Shown one piece after another: positions 23,341-36,482 of a stretch of 64,000 nucleotides of DNA. Each line of letters starts with the position of its first letter. Positions within the stretch are counted from its first letter, which is position 1. Below the pieces are notes generated by a model. That model was not told the origin of the DNA, did not search any database, and saw only the letters and a list, made by a program, of their open reading frames with translations. Source of the stretch: Limnanthes douglasii subsp. nivea (lineage: Eukaryota > Streptophyta > Magnoliopsida > Brassicales > Limnanthaceae). The stretch is from positions 164,510,643-164,574,642 of the forward strand of contig JAUPFV010000001.1 of assembly GCA_036936605.1 (NCBI GenBank). Direction: 5' to 3'. The translations under genes and the position numbers were made by a program.

Positions 23341-23733
23341 CTTCTCTCCTTATTGTGTGTGGTTCCAGTCGCCGGAGCTCTACTCCTTCTTCCTTTCTCT
23401 ACATCTCAGATCTTCTCTTTCTTCTTCACAACTCTAGCTTCGCCTAAATTATTTTTCTCTCTGCTCATCACTTTGCTTTCAAAGTCACAAAATAGATTCG
23501 GTCGAGTTTTTATGTTTTTAGATTTTGTTGTCTCTTTCGATTTGAGGATTGCTTCTGGTGTTTATTTGGTATGTATATGTCTATGTGTAAATACAAACCT
23601 GTCAATGTTGTATGAGCATAACTTGAATTCTATTTGCTGGAGTTAAGTCTGCGGTCTCCGGTGATTGGTGATTTAGCTCGTGTATCGATTTGTTGAAGCT
23701 TAGAGGATTTTCTCGAGCATTTGAAGTTCGAGA
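23341..23733 (+). promoter_or_regulatory. 5' leader and proximal promoter of the SAC gene
   Basis: A CT-rich stretch (CTTCTTCCTTTCTCT, TTCTCTTTCTTCTTC) typical of plant 5' untranslated leaders precedes the ATG at 23734. GT and AG dinucleotides here would allow a leader intron, but none can be fixed by eye. I saw no clear TATA box. Confidence 0.5.
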
Positions 23734-26700
23734 ATGGCGTCAGAGACTTGGATTAACCGTGGACCTGACCCGAGCTCTTATCTCCAGAAATTCAGATTAT
23801 ATGAAACCTTTTCGGTATATTTATTTCTACTTCTCTCTATCTCTGTTGTTAATGCAACTAGTGAACGCTTATGCTATCCTTTTGTTGCTGATGCTTTTGG
23901 TTTTTGAGCCTCTTTATTTGTGGTTACTTGGTATTTAGAATTGTGCTGCTATGGTTTTTCCAGTATCAAAAATTAGGTTTCGTGGTGTTCTTTTTAGGCG
24001 GAGGTTTATGCTGTTCTTGTTCTTATTTTTGGTTTGTCTGTTGTATCTCTGCCAGTCATCTTGCTAGTTCATCTTATATATTGAGGTTTTTAAGTCGAGC
24101 CAAATAGGGTTGCAAAATTTCCAATTCTTGATAGTTGAGCGCAATGAAGTTGCAAAATCTTCAATTCTTGATCGTTAGTTGGCTTCTAGTGATGATAACT
24201 GTTAAGTCAACCTTTGGTCTAAGCTCAGAAATTATTAGTAGCCATATCCATAATAGGATGATGTCAGTCGAGGAAACCAAGGAAGAAACTGATTAGCTCT
24301 AGGTTTGGTTAGTTGCTGCATACAGCATTTGTAATTGATCTTGTATACATATTTACCCTTTATGCTACAGAATTTCTATATGATTGGAAGAGATAAAGTT
24401 GGAACGTTTTGGAGGATCCTAAAGATTGATCGATTGGAACCAACCGAGCTGGATATTCTTGAAGATCCTGCAACATACTCAGAAGTTGAATGTTGTGACA
24501 TACTAAGACGGATACACGAAGGGAACAGGGTGACTGGTGGCCTTAAATTTGTTACTACTTGTTATGGGATTATTGGTAAGCTAAGATTTTTTTGTTAGAA
24601 AAGTTTTCTTGCTCAATCATTTGTGTTTTTATTATAAGTCTCATTGCTGTCTCTTTATCTTTTCTTATTTAGGATTTGTAAGATTTTTGGGACCTTATTA
24701 CATGCTGGTAATAACAAAAAGAAGGAAACTTGGAGCAATCTGCGGCCATATGATATATGGCATTGCAAAGAGCGAGATCATTGCAATTCCGAATTCTTCT
24801 GTGCAGCCCAATGTGGCTTATTCTAAGGACGAGAAAAGGTCTTATGTCAATGTGGTGCCTCTAAAGAGACATGCATTCAGAACTATACACTTTACATTTG
24901 TATTTAGATGGGAATGAGTTAGTGTCATTTTCCAATATAGTCCTTAGTTAAGATTCTGATAGTTTCTTTTAAGTACAGCTTTTACATGATGTGGAGCTTA
25001 TCCTTGTACTGTCTACATATAGTTCGGTAATGTGAGCTTTTGTACTTCAAAGTGACCTTACAAGTTCTTCGAAGGCTGAATTGCCTTTTAAAGATTATTC
25101 TTTTGTGCCCTTTTAAACTCTTCAGTTTTATTATGATAATTATCTGTTGCATACTCTTAGTTACCTTTGCAAAAAGTTTGTTTCCTCTATGTTTCCTTAG
25201 TGTATACAGGGAGACCCTTCTAGCTATTGTATTTAATATATATCTTGAATGCGACAAGGTATCGTCATGAGTAGGGGGAAAATGATTTTCCCCTTCTTTT
25301 CATTTTCTGTATGACATTTATATTAAGCAAGTTTTGTGCTTGTAGCGTTTTCTCTTTATCCATAAGTTAAAGCATATTTTAACACGCTTCATCTTTTCTG
25401 TTGTTTCTTCTGTTTCAATTGTCAATGACAGATACAAGAAACTTCTGTGTACGGTGGACCTCACAAAGGACTTCTTTTTCAGCTATTCGTACCATGTTAT
25501 GCATAGTCTCCAGAAGAACTTGTGTCCTAATGAGAAAGAAAAACTGCACTATGAAACAATGTTCGTTTGGAATGAATTTCTAACTCGAGAAATCCGTACT
25601 AACCTCAAAAATACTATGTGGACGGTTGCATTAGTGTATGGATTTTTTAAACAGGTAAGGTATTTACTTGGGGTACTATCTGCATGGGGTTGGATATAAA
25701 TATATTCAAAGAATGTCGAGGCTATAAATTTGTGGACACATGATTGTATTATAAAGTTTGTCTGCTCTATCTTGCATCTCTTTTTGAAGTCATATCCTAT
25801 TTTGCTGCTATACTTTTAATTAGGTGTGGAATGTCTTAGTGGTACTCTAATCTCTAGTCTACGTGGGGAATTTCTTATTGCTACTCTAGTATATCTAGCT
25901 GGCCCTTTTCTTCTCACTGCAACTGTTAGTATTATTTATGATTTGCACTGGAACATATAACATATTAAAAGTATTAGATTGTCGATCACGAGTATGTTGC
26001 TTTTCCTTGTCTGAAATTTACAAACTCCAATTACATTCTTCATTTAAAAAAAAGTAGAATTTATGTTCTGCAAGAATAAGAAGGAATATCAAACACTGAT
26101 GGTTCCATGTTATAAATTCAGGTCAAACTTCCAATATCCGGCAAGGATTTCAAATTAAGTCTCATTGCCCGGCGCTCGCGACATTATGCCGGTACAAGGT
26201 ATAAATTCTCTTTAACTTCCTACAGTTGTGACCACGCTAGTAAAAAATTCAGGAAGCCTTGTCTTAACCATGTATGTGGATCTCTTACTTTTATATCTTA
26301 ATAGAACACTGCCATTAGGATGGACGGTATACAGTAAAAATCCAATTTACTGTTGTACATAACTTTTGATGTACTGATCTTTATTTAATATGCAATTACC
26401 TGCAGTACTATCAATACCTTGTCTGTAATTTTAGAGCCAACATCTTACATTTTGACTTTTCCATTTTAATATATAGATATCTGAAACGCGGCGTGAATGA
26501 GAAAGGTCGAGTAGCCAATGATGTTGAGACAGAGCAGATTGTATTTGAAGATGTTCCTGAAGGATGCCATATCCAGATAAGTTCTGTCCTGCAGAATCGG
26601 GGTTCAATCCCACTCTTTTGGTCTCAAGAGACTTCACGATTAAACATTAAGCCCGACATTAGATGTATGTTTCGTAGTGCATTAAGTTATACTTTCTTAT

Positions 26701-29700
26701 CCATAATTTCATAACTTTTGACTGATGTTTTCCTGATTATAGTATCAAAGAAGGATTCTGATTATGAGGCCACTCGACTTCATTTCGAAAATCTTGTAAA
26801 AAGATATGGAAATCCGATAATTATATTGAACTTAATAAAGGTTATATTTTCATCCATCAATCTATCTGTCTTGTATTTGCAGATGAAATTCCTGCCACAT
26901 TTTCTCTTGTCATATTGTTTTAGTTAACTATTGTGGTTATTAACAGACTCTTGAGAAAAAGCCCAGAGAGACTATTCTGCGTGAAGAGTTTGCAAATGCC
27001 ATTAGTTTTATCAATAAAAATCTAAGCAAGGAGAACCGCCTAAGATTTCTTCACTGGGACCTGAATAGACACTCAAGAAGGTACATCGATCAAGTAGTTC
27101 AAGCTCAATTTTCTGTCATCAGTTAGTTTGAGAGTGACTTTAATTATCATCTTGATTTTTTTTTTCCAGAAAATCTTCAAATGTATTGGCAATACTAGGC
27201 AAAGTGGCTACTTATACATTGGACTTAACTGGCATCTTCTTTTGCGAAGTAACTCCAGATCTAAGACCTGAGTGTTTGCAGAATCAATCGTGCTTTGAGT
27301 AAGTAGTGCATTCTGTGTTTTCTGCAACGTGTGATCATAAAACGAAAAGACTTAATTTATCTGATACTTTAACATGTAAAGAAATTCAAACTTGTATTGC
27401 TGCCACCCGAACGTTTCACTTATGTACTTGCCATTAAGGTACAGCTAAAGTATATTAGAACATATTAGAACGTTGTTCATGATTCCGTATTCTATGAATA
27501 TTGTTTAAGGAGTCTACTTTTTCCTCTCTCCTTAGTCACTGGTAGTTTTATTGTTCGTAAATTATAATGTATGTGTAGGGAAATTTATAAGCAGTCTGTT
27601 GGCTTTACTTAAGCAATGACCTGCATGCATTTTCCCTGCAGCAGACATAGTGTGGTTTAAAGTCTCTTTGTTTTGTGCCAAAGTACATTATTTACTAGCA
27701 ACATATTTGTTTTTCTACCAATATAAATGTGATGCAGGAAAAGCGAAGGTGACTTTTTAATCCACGATTTTTCTAAAAAAGATGAGGATACAAAGAACAT
27801 AGCAGCAGAAGCAACTAATAACAAAAGTGACAATCACCATGTAAAAGCTCCCATGTTTCAGACAGGAGTTTTGAGGACCAATTGCATTGACTGTTTAGAC
27901 CGCACTAATGTGGCACAATATGCCTTTGGATTGGTGGCTCTTGGACGTCAGCTGCATGCTCTCGGTTTTACCGATTCTCCTGATATAAGTCTAGATAATC
28001 CTCTCGCAGAGGAGTTGATGAAAGTTTATGAGAGAATGGGTGATACACTGGCTCTGCAATATGGCGGATCTGCGGCTCACAACAAGGTACTTGCTTATCC
28101 TTTAGCTTCTGGAACTTGGAACCCTAATTGAAATTAATTGGTTTTCCTTGATCAGTTTGGTAGCTAGTAACAATATACTTTTTTAAAATTTATATAGGCC
28201 TCAGCCTAGTCTCTTCAAGTCCAGGGTTTTAAAGTCCTAGTGTAGGGAGTTTGTGCAAAAAGCTATAAGACGGCTCTATCCACAAGGACCCTAGCAGTGG
28301 TATTAATAACATTGGGAAATTGTATCTGATAATAACTATGACGGACTGGAGAGCCAACCCATATAGGGTTTAGTTTGAAAGAATTTTGAGTCACAAATAT
28401 TTATTTTAGGGCTGTTTTAATAACATTGCATTTAGAGCTTAAGAATTATCAAGCTCTTAAGCCTCTTGAACTAAATGTTGAGCCTCAAAACATCTATAAT
28501 TACCTATAAAGACATGGAATCACCAGTTTGTGAGGCAGGCCTTTTGGAAACTAAGAATTAGCTAAAAGTCTTCATGTGGATGGAGAAGTTTGGTGTGAAG
28601 CCTTGAGAGTGAAGCTCTCTGGAGCGATTCCAAATTTTTATTTTTATTATACTGCATCAAACTGTCTATTCGACTTGAATTTCTAGTGAAAGTATAAATC
28701 TGGTACTGATATTTTACTAAGCATGTTATAAAGTTTGATACTCGATCTAACTAGGTTACCTTTCGTGTTCGAGCTCATTCTTGTACTGGTTTTGTTTTGG
28801 TTAGAGCTTCTTAAAGGTACAAGTCATAGCTGTATTTTAGCTGCACATTTCGATTGCTGATTTGTGCTGCTCATTTTGGTAACAGATTTTTTGTCAAAGG
28901 AGAGGTCAGTGGAAAGCAGCAACTCAATCCCAGGAGCTCTTCAGAACTTTGCAACGCTACTATAGCAATGCCTACATGGATGCCGAAAAGCAAGATGCCA
29001 TCAATGTGTAAGTTTTTGTCCCGTTTTTATTTATTTGTGGCTTTTGCTTTTGCTTTCACTCAATATTCAAATTTGTTTCAGCGTATAACAAGTATGAGAT
29101 TGGATGATTACTTACTTTTACACACATCGGCATGATATTTTTGCAGGTTCTTGGGTCACTTTCAGCCGCAACAAGGTAAGCCAGCGCTGTGGGAGTTAGA
29201 TTCAGACCAACACTACAATGTTGGTGGGCGCGGTGCTATTACAGAAAGCTCTAGGTGAGTTATTATTAGGCCCTTCAACAATAATGTTTTAGGAAAGGTT
29301 ACTGTGATATTTGTGGTTAATGGACTTAATAGTCAATACTAGATGAATCAATTTATACGAAACAGAATCGATTACTGAAATATTCTGAATTGCCTCACCT
29401 ATTCTTTAATGTTTCTTCCATTAGTTTAGAGATCTTTTAAACTCTTTCTTCTTCAGGAAACATATATTCTTGTGGGCATCTAACCATCTCTAGCATCTTG
29501 TACACCATTTAAAAAACAAATATAACTCTGTTGCAATTGCGATCCAAGCAAGCTATCATAATTACTGGTCACATTTTCCTCTTGAAATATTTCTTCCACA
29601 GAGGAGTTCATTCTTCTTTGAATTCTTAGTCAGCCGGGTTTCGTGTTCTATCTTCTCTCTAATATCCCATCATGGTGGTGGTCGTGTAATGTTCTCAGTA

Positions 29701-31404
29701 AAAGCTGAGAGATTTACCTATTGCGATGCTAAAAGAATACATGTTGAAAAGAAGTAAACGGATAAAAAGAACTAAAATGTCTAAAGTCAGATATCTCCAT
29801 TAATTATATTAGTTCACAGTTCTATAAAAAATGAATACGAATACCTGTCCACTTGCCTAGGAGAGTAGACAAAAGTTTATAAAGAAATCTATGCTACAAG
29901 TTTATAATGCTATTACAAGGGTTCCTAGTGAGTTTGCTGTTTGCCTACTTGATTAGTCATTCAGTTGTACCTCAGTCATCAGTAATTTACTGATAAGCTC
30001 TTTTGCTTGGTAATACCCAGTTGTAGTTGGTAATTTTATTAGTGTCTCATAATTGCCCCTTTCAACTGCCTTTAGGTCTACTATCAAAAGATCTATGTCA
30101 GAGGGTAGCATCCCTTGTGAAAGTGATTCAGCAACTGCGGTGACTACTGTTGTTGTACATGATCAGAGCTTGTCTGAACAAGATCAGGGAACAAACAAAG
30201 GTCTTGTAGAATCCAGGCCTGTAATCTCAACTTTCGGGAATGATATATGTTACTCGAGGTAGAGACTGTAACTAAACTAACTTCTCTATTGAATTACCCC
30301 TATCTTGCAGTCCCTATGTTGGTTTCTCAAAAATCAAGCACAGACTTTAACCTTCTCAACAACACTTAACAAGATTATCATCTTAAATATATTACATTTT
30401 TCTAAAGAAATTCTTATAGTGCCCTGATAAGTTGTTGGATGGCATTTTAGGTACACCTCAAAATTGCTGAGCAGGCAGCCTATTGGAGATGTGGAACCTA
30501 GCCATATTTGCGAAAGGGATTGCTTCTGTTATGAAGAAGCTGGCGAAGGATGTAACTGTACAAACTTTGACATAGATTGGATTTCTTCGTCAGGAAATTC
30601 ATGTGAAGAAGATACCTTTGACAGGTATCTATATATACTGGCTATTAGCCGCTTTAGCTTACATACATAATTTACCGAATGAATAAATAACATAAATGGT
30701 TATATCAGGAATATATTATTATTTTTTTAATTTGTTAACGAAACTAAATCACTGATTAGGGCTGGATAGCAATCAGGCTATTCGAGCTCAGGCTTCATTA
30801 TTATGCCTTTAAAACTTTTGAGCTCGAGTTTCGATCAAAATTCTAAGCTCGAGCGTGGATCGTGAATGGCTTCATAGGAGCTCAAAATAAATATTATATA
30901 TTGGTGTATTTTATTTATATACAGATTTAAATAGTAACATATATATATATATATTTTTGAGTCGTGCCAAATATAAAAATTCGAGCTCAAGCCGAGCATT
31001 TAGCTTTACTTTTTTAGCTCGAGCTGTATCCAGTTGCATCTATTGGGGTCGATTCCCACTTTATACCTGTTAGGCTTTGCCATAGCTCATTTGATGCATA
31101 AAAAATAACTTTTTCTAACTCGTGTGCTTCAGATCCGTGGCTAGCCAATCGAGTGAAAAACTCGAGTTAACTACTTCAGCAAGTGAGTCTGGATCCAGCA
31201 TGAGAGTAAGTTTATGAATAACATCTCTCATTTTAGTTTCCCAAGTATGATTATTTTCATTTTTTAAATTTTAGACTATTAATTCATGTTTTCTTGCAGG
31301 GAGGAGAACGAAATGGTAGTGATTATAGTCGTGAGAGTTTTCTGAGTGCATATCCTGTTGATTTTGTTCGTTGGGTAAGCGACGAAGAAGGATTGTTCGG
31401 GTGA
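23734..31404 (+). CDS. SAC-domain phosphoinositide phosphatase, 804 aa, 16 exons
   Basis: Exons: 23734-23814, 24371-24575, 24673-24838, 25432-25654, 26122-26198, 26477-26664, 26743-26840, 26947-27080, 27170-27298, 27738-28086, 28886-29007, 29147-29254, 30076-30258, 30451-30624, 31133-31205, 31300-31404. All have GT/AG borders and together give 2415 nt with no internal stop. The protein matches plant group I SAC phosphatases (Arabidopsis SAC1-SAC5, Fig4-like). It has an N-terminal SAC domain ([40 protein letters not shown]) and the CX5R-type motif [12 protein letters not shown] with catalytic Cys about residue 483. A C-terminal tail ends in [17 protein letters not shown]. Arabidopsis relatives hydrolyse PtdIns(3,5)P2 and act at the tonoplast or Golgi; the exact paralogue is not settled here. 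This is the one gene in the window with clear signs of host function. Confidence 0.95.
30759..31034. mobile_element. MITE-like insertion in SAC intron 14
   Basis: The insertion runs from GGCTGGATAGC to CTGTATCCAG, whose ends are imperfect inverted repeats. Inside, GAGCTCGAG/CTCGAGC motifs recur near both ends (30787, 30819, 30856, 30980, 31018), a pattern seen in plant hAT-type MITEs. An (AT)n tract lies in the middle. No clear 8-bp target duplication was found. It lies between exons 14 and 15 and does not touch the splice sites. Confidence 0.5.
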
Positions 31405-32311
31405 AGTATACAGGGAATTTTGCAGGTTAACTTAATAATTTCCATTCATCAATGAAACTGAAAGCCAAGCAAAAGGATTCGTGTTTCCTTGCACAGAATA
31501 ATCAGCTGAGACCAATTTCAGCATGAAGCCAAAAATCATAATATATTACTACTCAAATGGCTTGGTTAACTGACTCACAAACTAAATCACAGATGGTAAA
31601 TAAATTAAGCTAATTAAATATTGGAACTCGGTGATTCTATTTTTCTATATACTCAACATTTATGTCATTGTATATATAATATGTTGGATTCTAAACTTTT
31701 TTGTTTACTTGTAAATATATCTCTAAAATATTTACCCTCTTGATTACCAAGTAGCATTATGGCTTTAATTTTATAAAAGTGGCTGATATAAGTACGGCAG
31801 ACTATCTTACTTTTTATATCTTACTTTCTATGTTGGATCACTTTTTCTAACTTGCCATATAATACCTGGATCAGACTCAAAGTAGAGGTCGCTACTTTCT
31901 ATCGTTGCCGATTTATTTTTTATCTTTACAAAAAAAAATAAAGGATTTGTTAAAAAAAAAACTGAAACTATTCCGCTTTTTTTTTTCTTTCTGTTTTACC
32001 ATATTTACAAAATTATCATTAGGTAAAAAACTCAATAAGTTCTATAAACCATAGTAAATTATAACTCATGCCATTGAAGATTCCAAACTACTCAAACACA
32101 ATTTCAACTATCCAGCTATAATTTATCTTTTTCCAAATTACCAAAAACATCAAATTTCTAAACCCATTTTTTCAAAAACTTTAAAACCTTCAAAAAAATG
32201 GCCGAATAGTCGGAATTAGTTTCCCTACATAGCAACATGGTTGTTGAGGAGGTACATTCCCCATTTTATTTTTGCAAACAAAACTAGTTTTTTTTTTAAA
32301 ACCTATATTTT
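31405..32311. other. SAC 3' region and AT-rich spacer
   Basis: The first few hundred bases are presumably the 3' untranslated region of the SAC gene, with several AATAAA-like variants and no single clear choice. The rest is AT-rich with A- and T-runs and holds no gene. Confidence 0.5.
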
Positions 32312-32510
32312 GTGTTCTTCGCCACATGTTGGCGTTAAACTAGCGTTCTTCACCATCTGGTGTGGCATAGAAACTAAGCCCCATGCCAAGCAGTGGCGTA
32401 TTGACCCTTGTATACGCCACACGTGCAACGTGAGGGTGGTTGTGTACGCCACCAGATGGTGTCGGAATGGGTTGATACGCTATACATGTGGCGAAATAGG
32501 TGAAAGGAAT
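32312..32510. repeat. Left-end cluster of ACGCCA-N5/6-TGGCGT dyads
   Basis: Dyads at 32319-32335 (TCGCCA/TGGCGT), 32383-32399 (ATGCCA/TGGCGT), 32446-32462 (ACGCCA/TGGTGT) and 32477-32494 (ACGCTA/TGGCGA) lie inside 200 bp. The arms tolerate one change and the spacer is 5 or 6 bp. Confidence 0.7.
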
Positions 32511-32538
32511 CCAGAATCCCAGTTTAATTAAATTTTCT

Positions 32539-35297
32539 ATTTCTTACATATTGCAAAAGGTTACCCAATGCGAAATTTTGCTTATTTCGGACTACGCTCA
32601 CCATTTCACCACTCACGACGAGTATAGCTTAAACTTGATGACCGAGTGGGTAAAAAGTACGACAAAGACATTACGTTTCTCGATTAAGATAACATCTAAG
32701 GAGATTGAAAAAAAAGGGAGAACACCGAGAATAGATTATTGGTGCGAGCGATCTAATATTTTTAAGTCGACTGTTAATGAGTGCGACCGTAAGCGTAAGG
32801 CTACCGCTAGTAAAAGAAATAAATTTTCCTTTTCATTTGGTAGGCAATCCGGTAAAAAGCGACGATAAGTGGGCTCTAAGTGTCCTTTCCGGCAAGCACA
32901 ACCACGAACCGATTAAATGTGCCCAAGAACATTTGCAACGGTCCAAGTTAAATCGGAAAGAAAAAGAGCTCGTCGATTATTTGACGGTGAACGAAACTAC
33001 TCCACGACAAATATTTGGTGCTTTGAAAAAGGCCGATCCGGAAAATGCTTCAAATATCCATCACGTTTACAATCACCGTGAAAGAATGTAGATGGTTGAA
33101 AATGGTGGTCGATCCCAAATACAATGCTTGTTAGCTAAAGTACAATTGCACAAGTACAAACATTGGGAATGGACGACCAACGATGGCTCTAACGTTATAA
33201 CCGATTTGTTTTTCGTCCACCCGCTTAGTATTGATTTACTACAAACCTTTCCACGCTTGGTAATCATGAATATCACATACAAATTTATTCGCTACGGGAT
33301 GCCTTGGTTTGAAGTAGTCAGGGTAACATCGACCAACAAGACGTTTTGCATTGGTTTCACGTTTATGGTGAGTGAAAAACAAGATAACTACGAATGATAA
33401 TTGTGATGCTTGAAAACGGTAATGGAGGAGAATGATTGCGAATTGCCTTGTGTTATAATTACAGACCGCGAATTAGCCTTGATGAATAGCATCGACAAAA
33501 TATTTCATAGCGTTAGTCACATGTTATGTGAGCGGAATATCAACAAGAATGTTAACGGGAAAACAAAAACAATGTATGATGACGAGAAGGTGTTTAACAA
33601 ATTTTTGGCGGCTTCGAACGATGTCGTATCATCCACTACCGTTGACATGATGAACGAGAGGTTAGCTAAGATGCGGTCGGTGTTCAAAGATAAAGATAAT
33701 ACGGTCAATTATGTCGTAGACTTGAGGATTACTCTTTATAAAAAGAGGTCGTTCACGCCTATACTAACAAAATAATTCATTTCAATAATCACACCTCTAA
33801 TAGGGCGGAAAGCTCGCATGCTATGTTGAAAAAATAACCGGGTCAAGCCGATTGAATTTTGATGGTTTTGGGATAAATTATACGGTTTGTTAGCGATGCA
33901 AGTTTCGACCATAAAAGAATCGATGAAGCTTAGCAAGTGTCGTCTAATTCACAAATTTCAAGGTTTCAAATCATTCAAACTTTTACGAGGGTAATATCAC
34001 CTATTGCATTGATAATAGTATACACTTTGTTGATAAAAACACTGGTGATAAATCTTCATGCGTTTGCACCGATCGTATGATCCATGGTTTACCGTGTACC
34101 CACGAACTTGAACCAATCCGAAGAGCAGACGATAATGTACATACTCGGATTATAGACGATCATTGGAAGATACTAGACATCGTTCCTCGAGTTAAACTCA
34201 CCGGCGAAGAAGAGGTGAAATTTAATTTTTCAAATCTAAATGCTAAACTTGAAGAGTTTGATGTTTACGAACGAAGTCATTGGTTAAAAATATTTCAACA
34301 AATTTTAGATCCGTCAACGATACTCCTTTGCAGACCGCTCGAAAAGGTTAAAAACCGCGGTAGAACTCCCGGACGTGTCGGTGGTCGCGACCGTAGATGC
34401 GGTCGTGTTTGGGGTAAAGGTAGCAAACTCCAACGGATCATTCTACGAAAAGAGATCCTTCATATCACGAATATGTCAAACAAGAAATGTTCGAGTCTCA
34501 AAAATGGGTTTCATGTATAGGTTTTGGAACTCTGGATGCGTCGATTAACATTACCACTATATTGTCATTCCCGGTTAGACCAATTCCGACAAGGTTTCCA
34601 AACGTGCCGGACTCGAGATATTTGAAAGACATACCTCAATTTATGCGTTCTTTCGTAATCCAAAATATAAACGTTATGCCCGACGGTAATTATGGTTTAA
34701 CAACCATCGCAAATGGTATGGTCGGGTACGAAAGTGGATGGAAAATGGTTAGAGAAGCCATGGTTCATGAGCTAAAGAACAATCGAGATTTTTATAAACG
34801 TGCCACATATTACGACGATGAAAACAAAGTCGATAAGGAGATCCACTAGTTGACTTATAATAAAGAGAATGCACCGTCCACAAATTGGATGTGTTGTCTA
34901 GTTGCGGAAAATTAGTAGCAACAATATTCAATTGTGTTTTCTATTGCTTAGCTCCCGGTAGATGTACGCCTTACTTACCAGTAAAAAATGCACCACCGAA
35001 GGATGATTTTATAAAAGAGATCGGTGTCGCATTTGTAAATACAAACCATTTTGTTCACATACGTATTTTTTTTAAAATTTAGATGCATTTAGTTATTTAT
35101 TATCGAAATGCTAAACTAAGTTTCAATGTAAAATTATAGGTCGATTTGGTTCGAGGATCACCTTTCCGACTATAGATCCAACGTGGATGCGCACGGCTAG
35201 AGAACACACTATTTCTTGGTCGATCCCCTTGTTAGATAGAGTCCGCGTATTTTTAAAGACTACAAAATCCCACGCCAACACATTCCGTAGAATGTGA
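32539..35297 (+). pseudogene. FAR1/MULE-type transposase with C-terminal OTU domain, inactivated
   Basis: The segments in order are: an N-terminal FAR1-like region (VGNPVKSDDKWALSVLSGKHNHEP), the DDE core (FPRLVIMNITYKF, CVIITDRELALMNSI), a SWIM motif (CVCTDRMIHGLPCTHE, about 34060-34110) and an OTU-type cysteine protease domain (DGNYGLTTIANGM at 34682 onward, NHFVHI). Related plant proteins have this same order. The first catalytic Asp is Asn (33269-33271) and the OTU nucleophile Cys is Tyr (34691-34693). In-frame stops lie at 33089-33091, 33395-33400 and 33404-33406, with frameshifts near 32780, 33780 and 34850. The tail continues to about 35297. It is non-functional as encoded. Confidence 0.85.
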
Positions 35298-35754
35298 GCA
35301 ACTCACATAAATTTGACAAAAGACTTCTAATTGAATACATGTTGTAATATTAGATTCAAATTGATTAAGTTGTTTTTTTGTTTTGTGTGTGTTGTAAACT
35401 ATTTTAATTTTTTATTAACGAACCATTAAACTTGCTAGAGCTCTCATCCATGCATTTTTTAAAGAGTCATTAATTTTTTTTTTGACATAAAAAATATTAA
35501 AGGCCATTCGCCACGTAAATAGAAAATTTGCTGATACCCACGCCAACCGTTGACGTGCCTAAACCATCCCACACAATATTGTGGCGTAAGATGGTGTCAA
35601 CAATCGTAGAAAACTTCAAATAGGTGCGTACAAAGTAAGATAGTTGAAATAACAACTTATCGAAACATGAAAACTCAAAATAGAACCAAAGAAAGCATAA
35701 TGCTCAGTAGTCGAAGTCGTATCCCATGTTGATATCAACATTATCCACCTCATC
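35298..35754. other. Middle spacer with dyads
   Basis: No gene recognised. It contains ACGCCA-ACCGT-TGACGT (35540-35556) and the palindromic CACACAATATTGTG followed by GCG near 35570-35585, both variants of the element's dyad family. Confidence 0.5.
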
Positions 35755-36082
35755 CCTTGCTACAATCCTATCCTCCAGATACACTACCATATCCATAGTT
35801 ATGTAGTCTACCACCGTTATGTTCTAGACGAAAGCCGATTCTTGCTTTATTTGAAATAGCAAGAAAAACAAACGCTGGAGCGGTTTGAAAAAAAGGGTAC
35901 ATGCGTTTGATTTTGTCACGACTACGCACAACAAGATATGTTGTTCCTGAACGATCGTAGTTGAAATACATCATACACAGGACCGTTTAAAAAAATGCAT
36001 CACTCGTATCTTCGGACATCTCTCGGCGGGTAACCTTCACTGTTTGAAGCAACTGATAGTCTTCATCAACATTGAATTCCAT
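35755..36082 (-). pseudogene. Small ORF of unknown function, one stop
   Basis: From the ATG at 36082 the frame reads about 33 residues (MEFNVDEDYQLLQTVKVTRR...), meets one TAA near 35987, then continues in frame for 68 residues (MMYFNYDRSGTTYLVVRSRD...). The stop can be read as Gln CAA to TAA. Total length would be about 105 residues. It diverges from the SANT-like ORF at 36483 across a spacer of 400 bp. I do not recognise the family. Confidence 0.45.
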
Positions 36083-36300
36083 CTCTAAAAGTATTTGTGT
36101 TTCTTTTTAGTTAGTAAAGGTTTAGTGAATATCTTATCAGACTAGATTTCATGTCCTTTTTATAGGCGGGAGATTTTTTATCGACGAGAGTCGATTGTGG
36201 CAGGAGTTGTTTTATAGGCTACTAATTATATTTGGCGGGATTTGTTATTTGGGCGGGATTGATATTGCAACTTCACGGAGTACGTTTGGCCTTTATCCTT

Positions 36301-36408
36301 ATCCTTATCTTACATGTGTCATGTATTGATTGGTCTACTTGGATTACGTAATCCTTATCTTACATGCGTCATGTGTCATGTATTGATTGGTCTACTTGGA
36401 TTACGCTA
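36301..36408. repeat. Direct duplication of about 50 bp
   Basis: The sequence beginning ATCCTTATCTTACATG and ending TACTTGGATTACG occurs twice in tandem (from 36301 and 36351). The second copy has seven extra bases (a repeated GTCATGT). It lies in the spacer upstream of the SANT-like ORF. Confidence 0.85.
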
Positions 36409-36482
36409 TCTAAAGACAAAATGGTCAATAAATAGACGCTATCCAACCATTAAAAGATAAAATACAAATAAATACTACAAAG

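Noticed and set aside
23353..23646. 97-codon ORF in the SAC leader
   Set aside because: It lies in the CT-rich 5' leader, and its product is a typical leader artefact ahead of the well-supported ATG at 23734.
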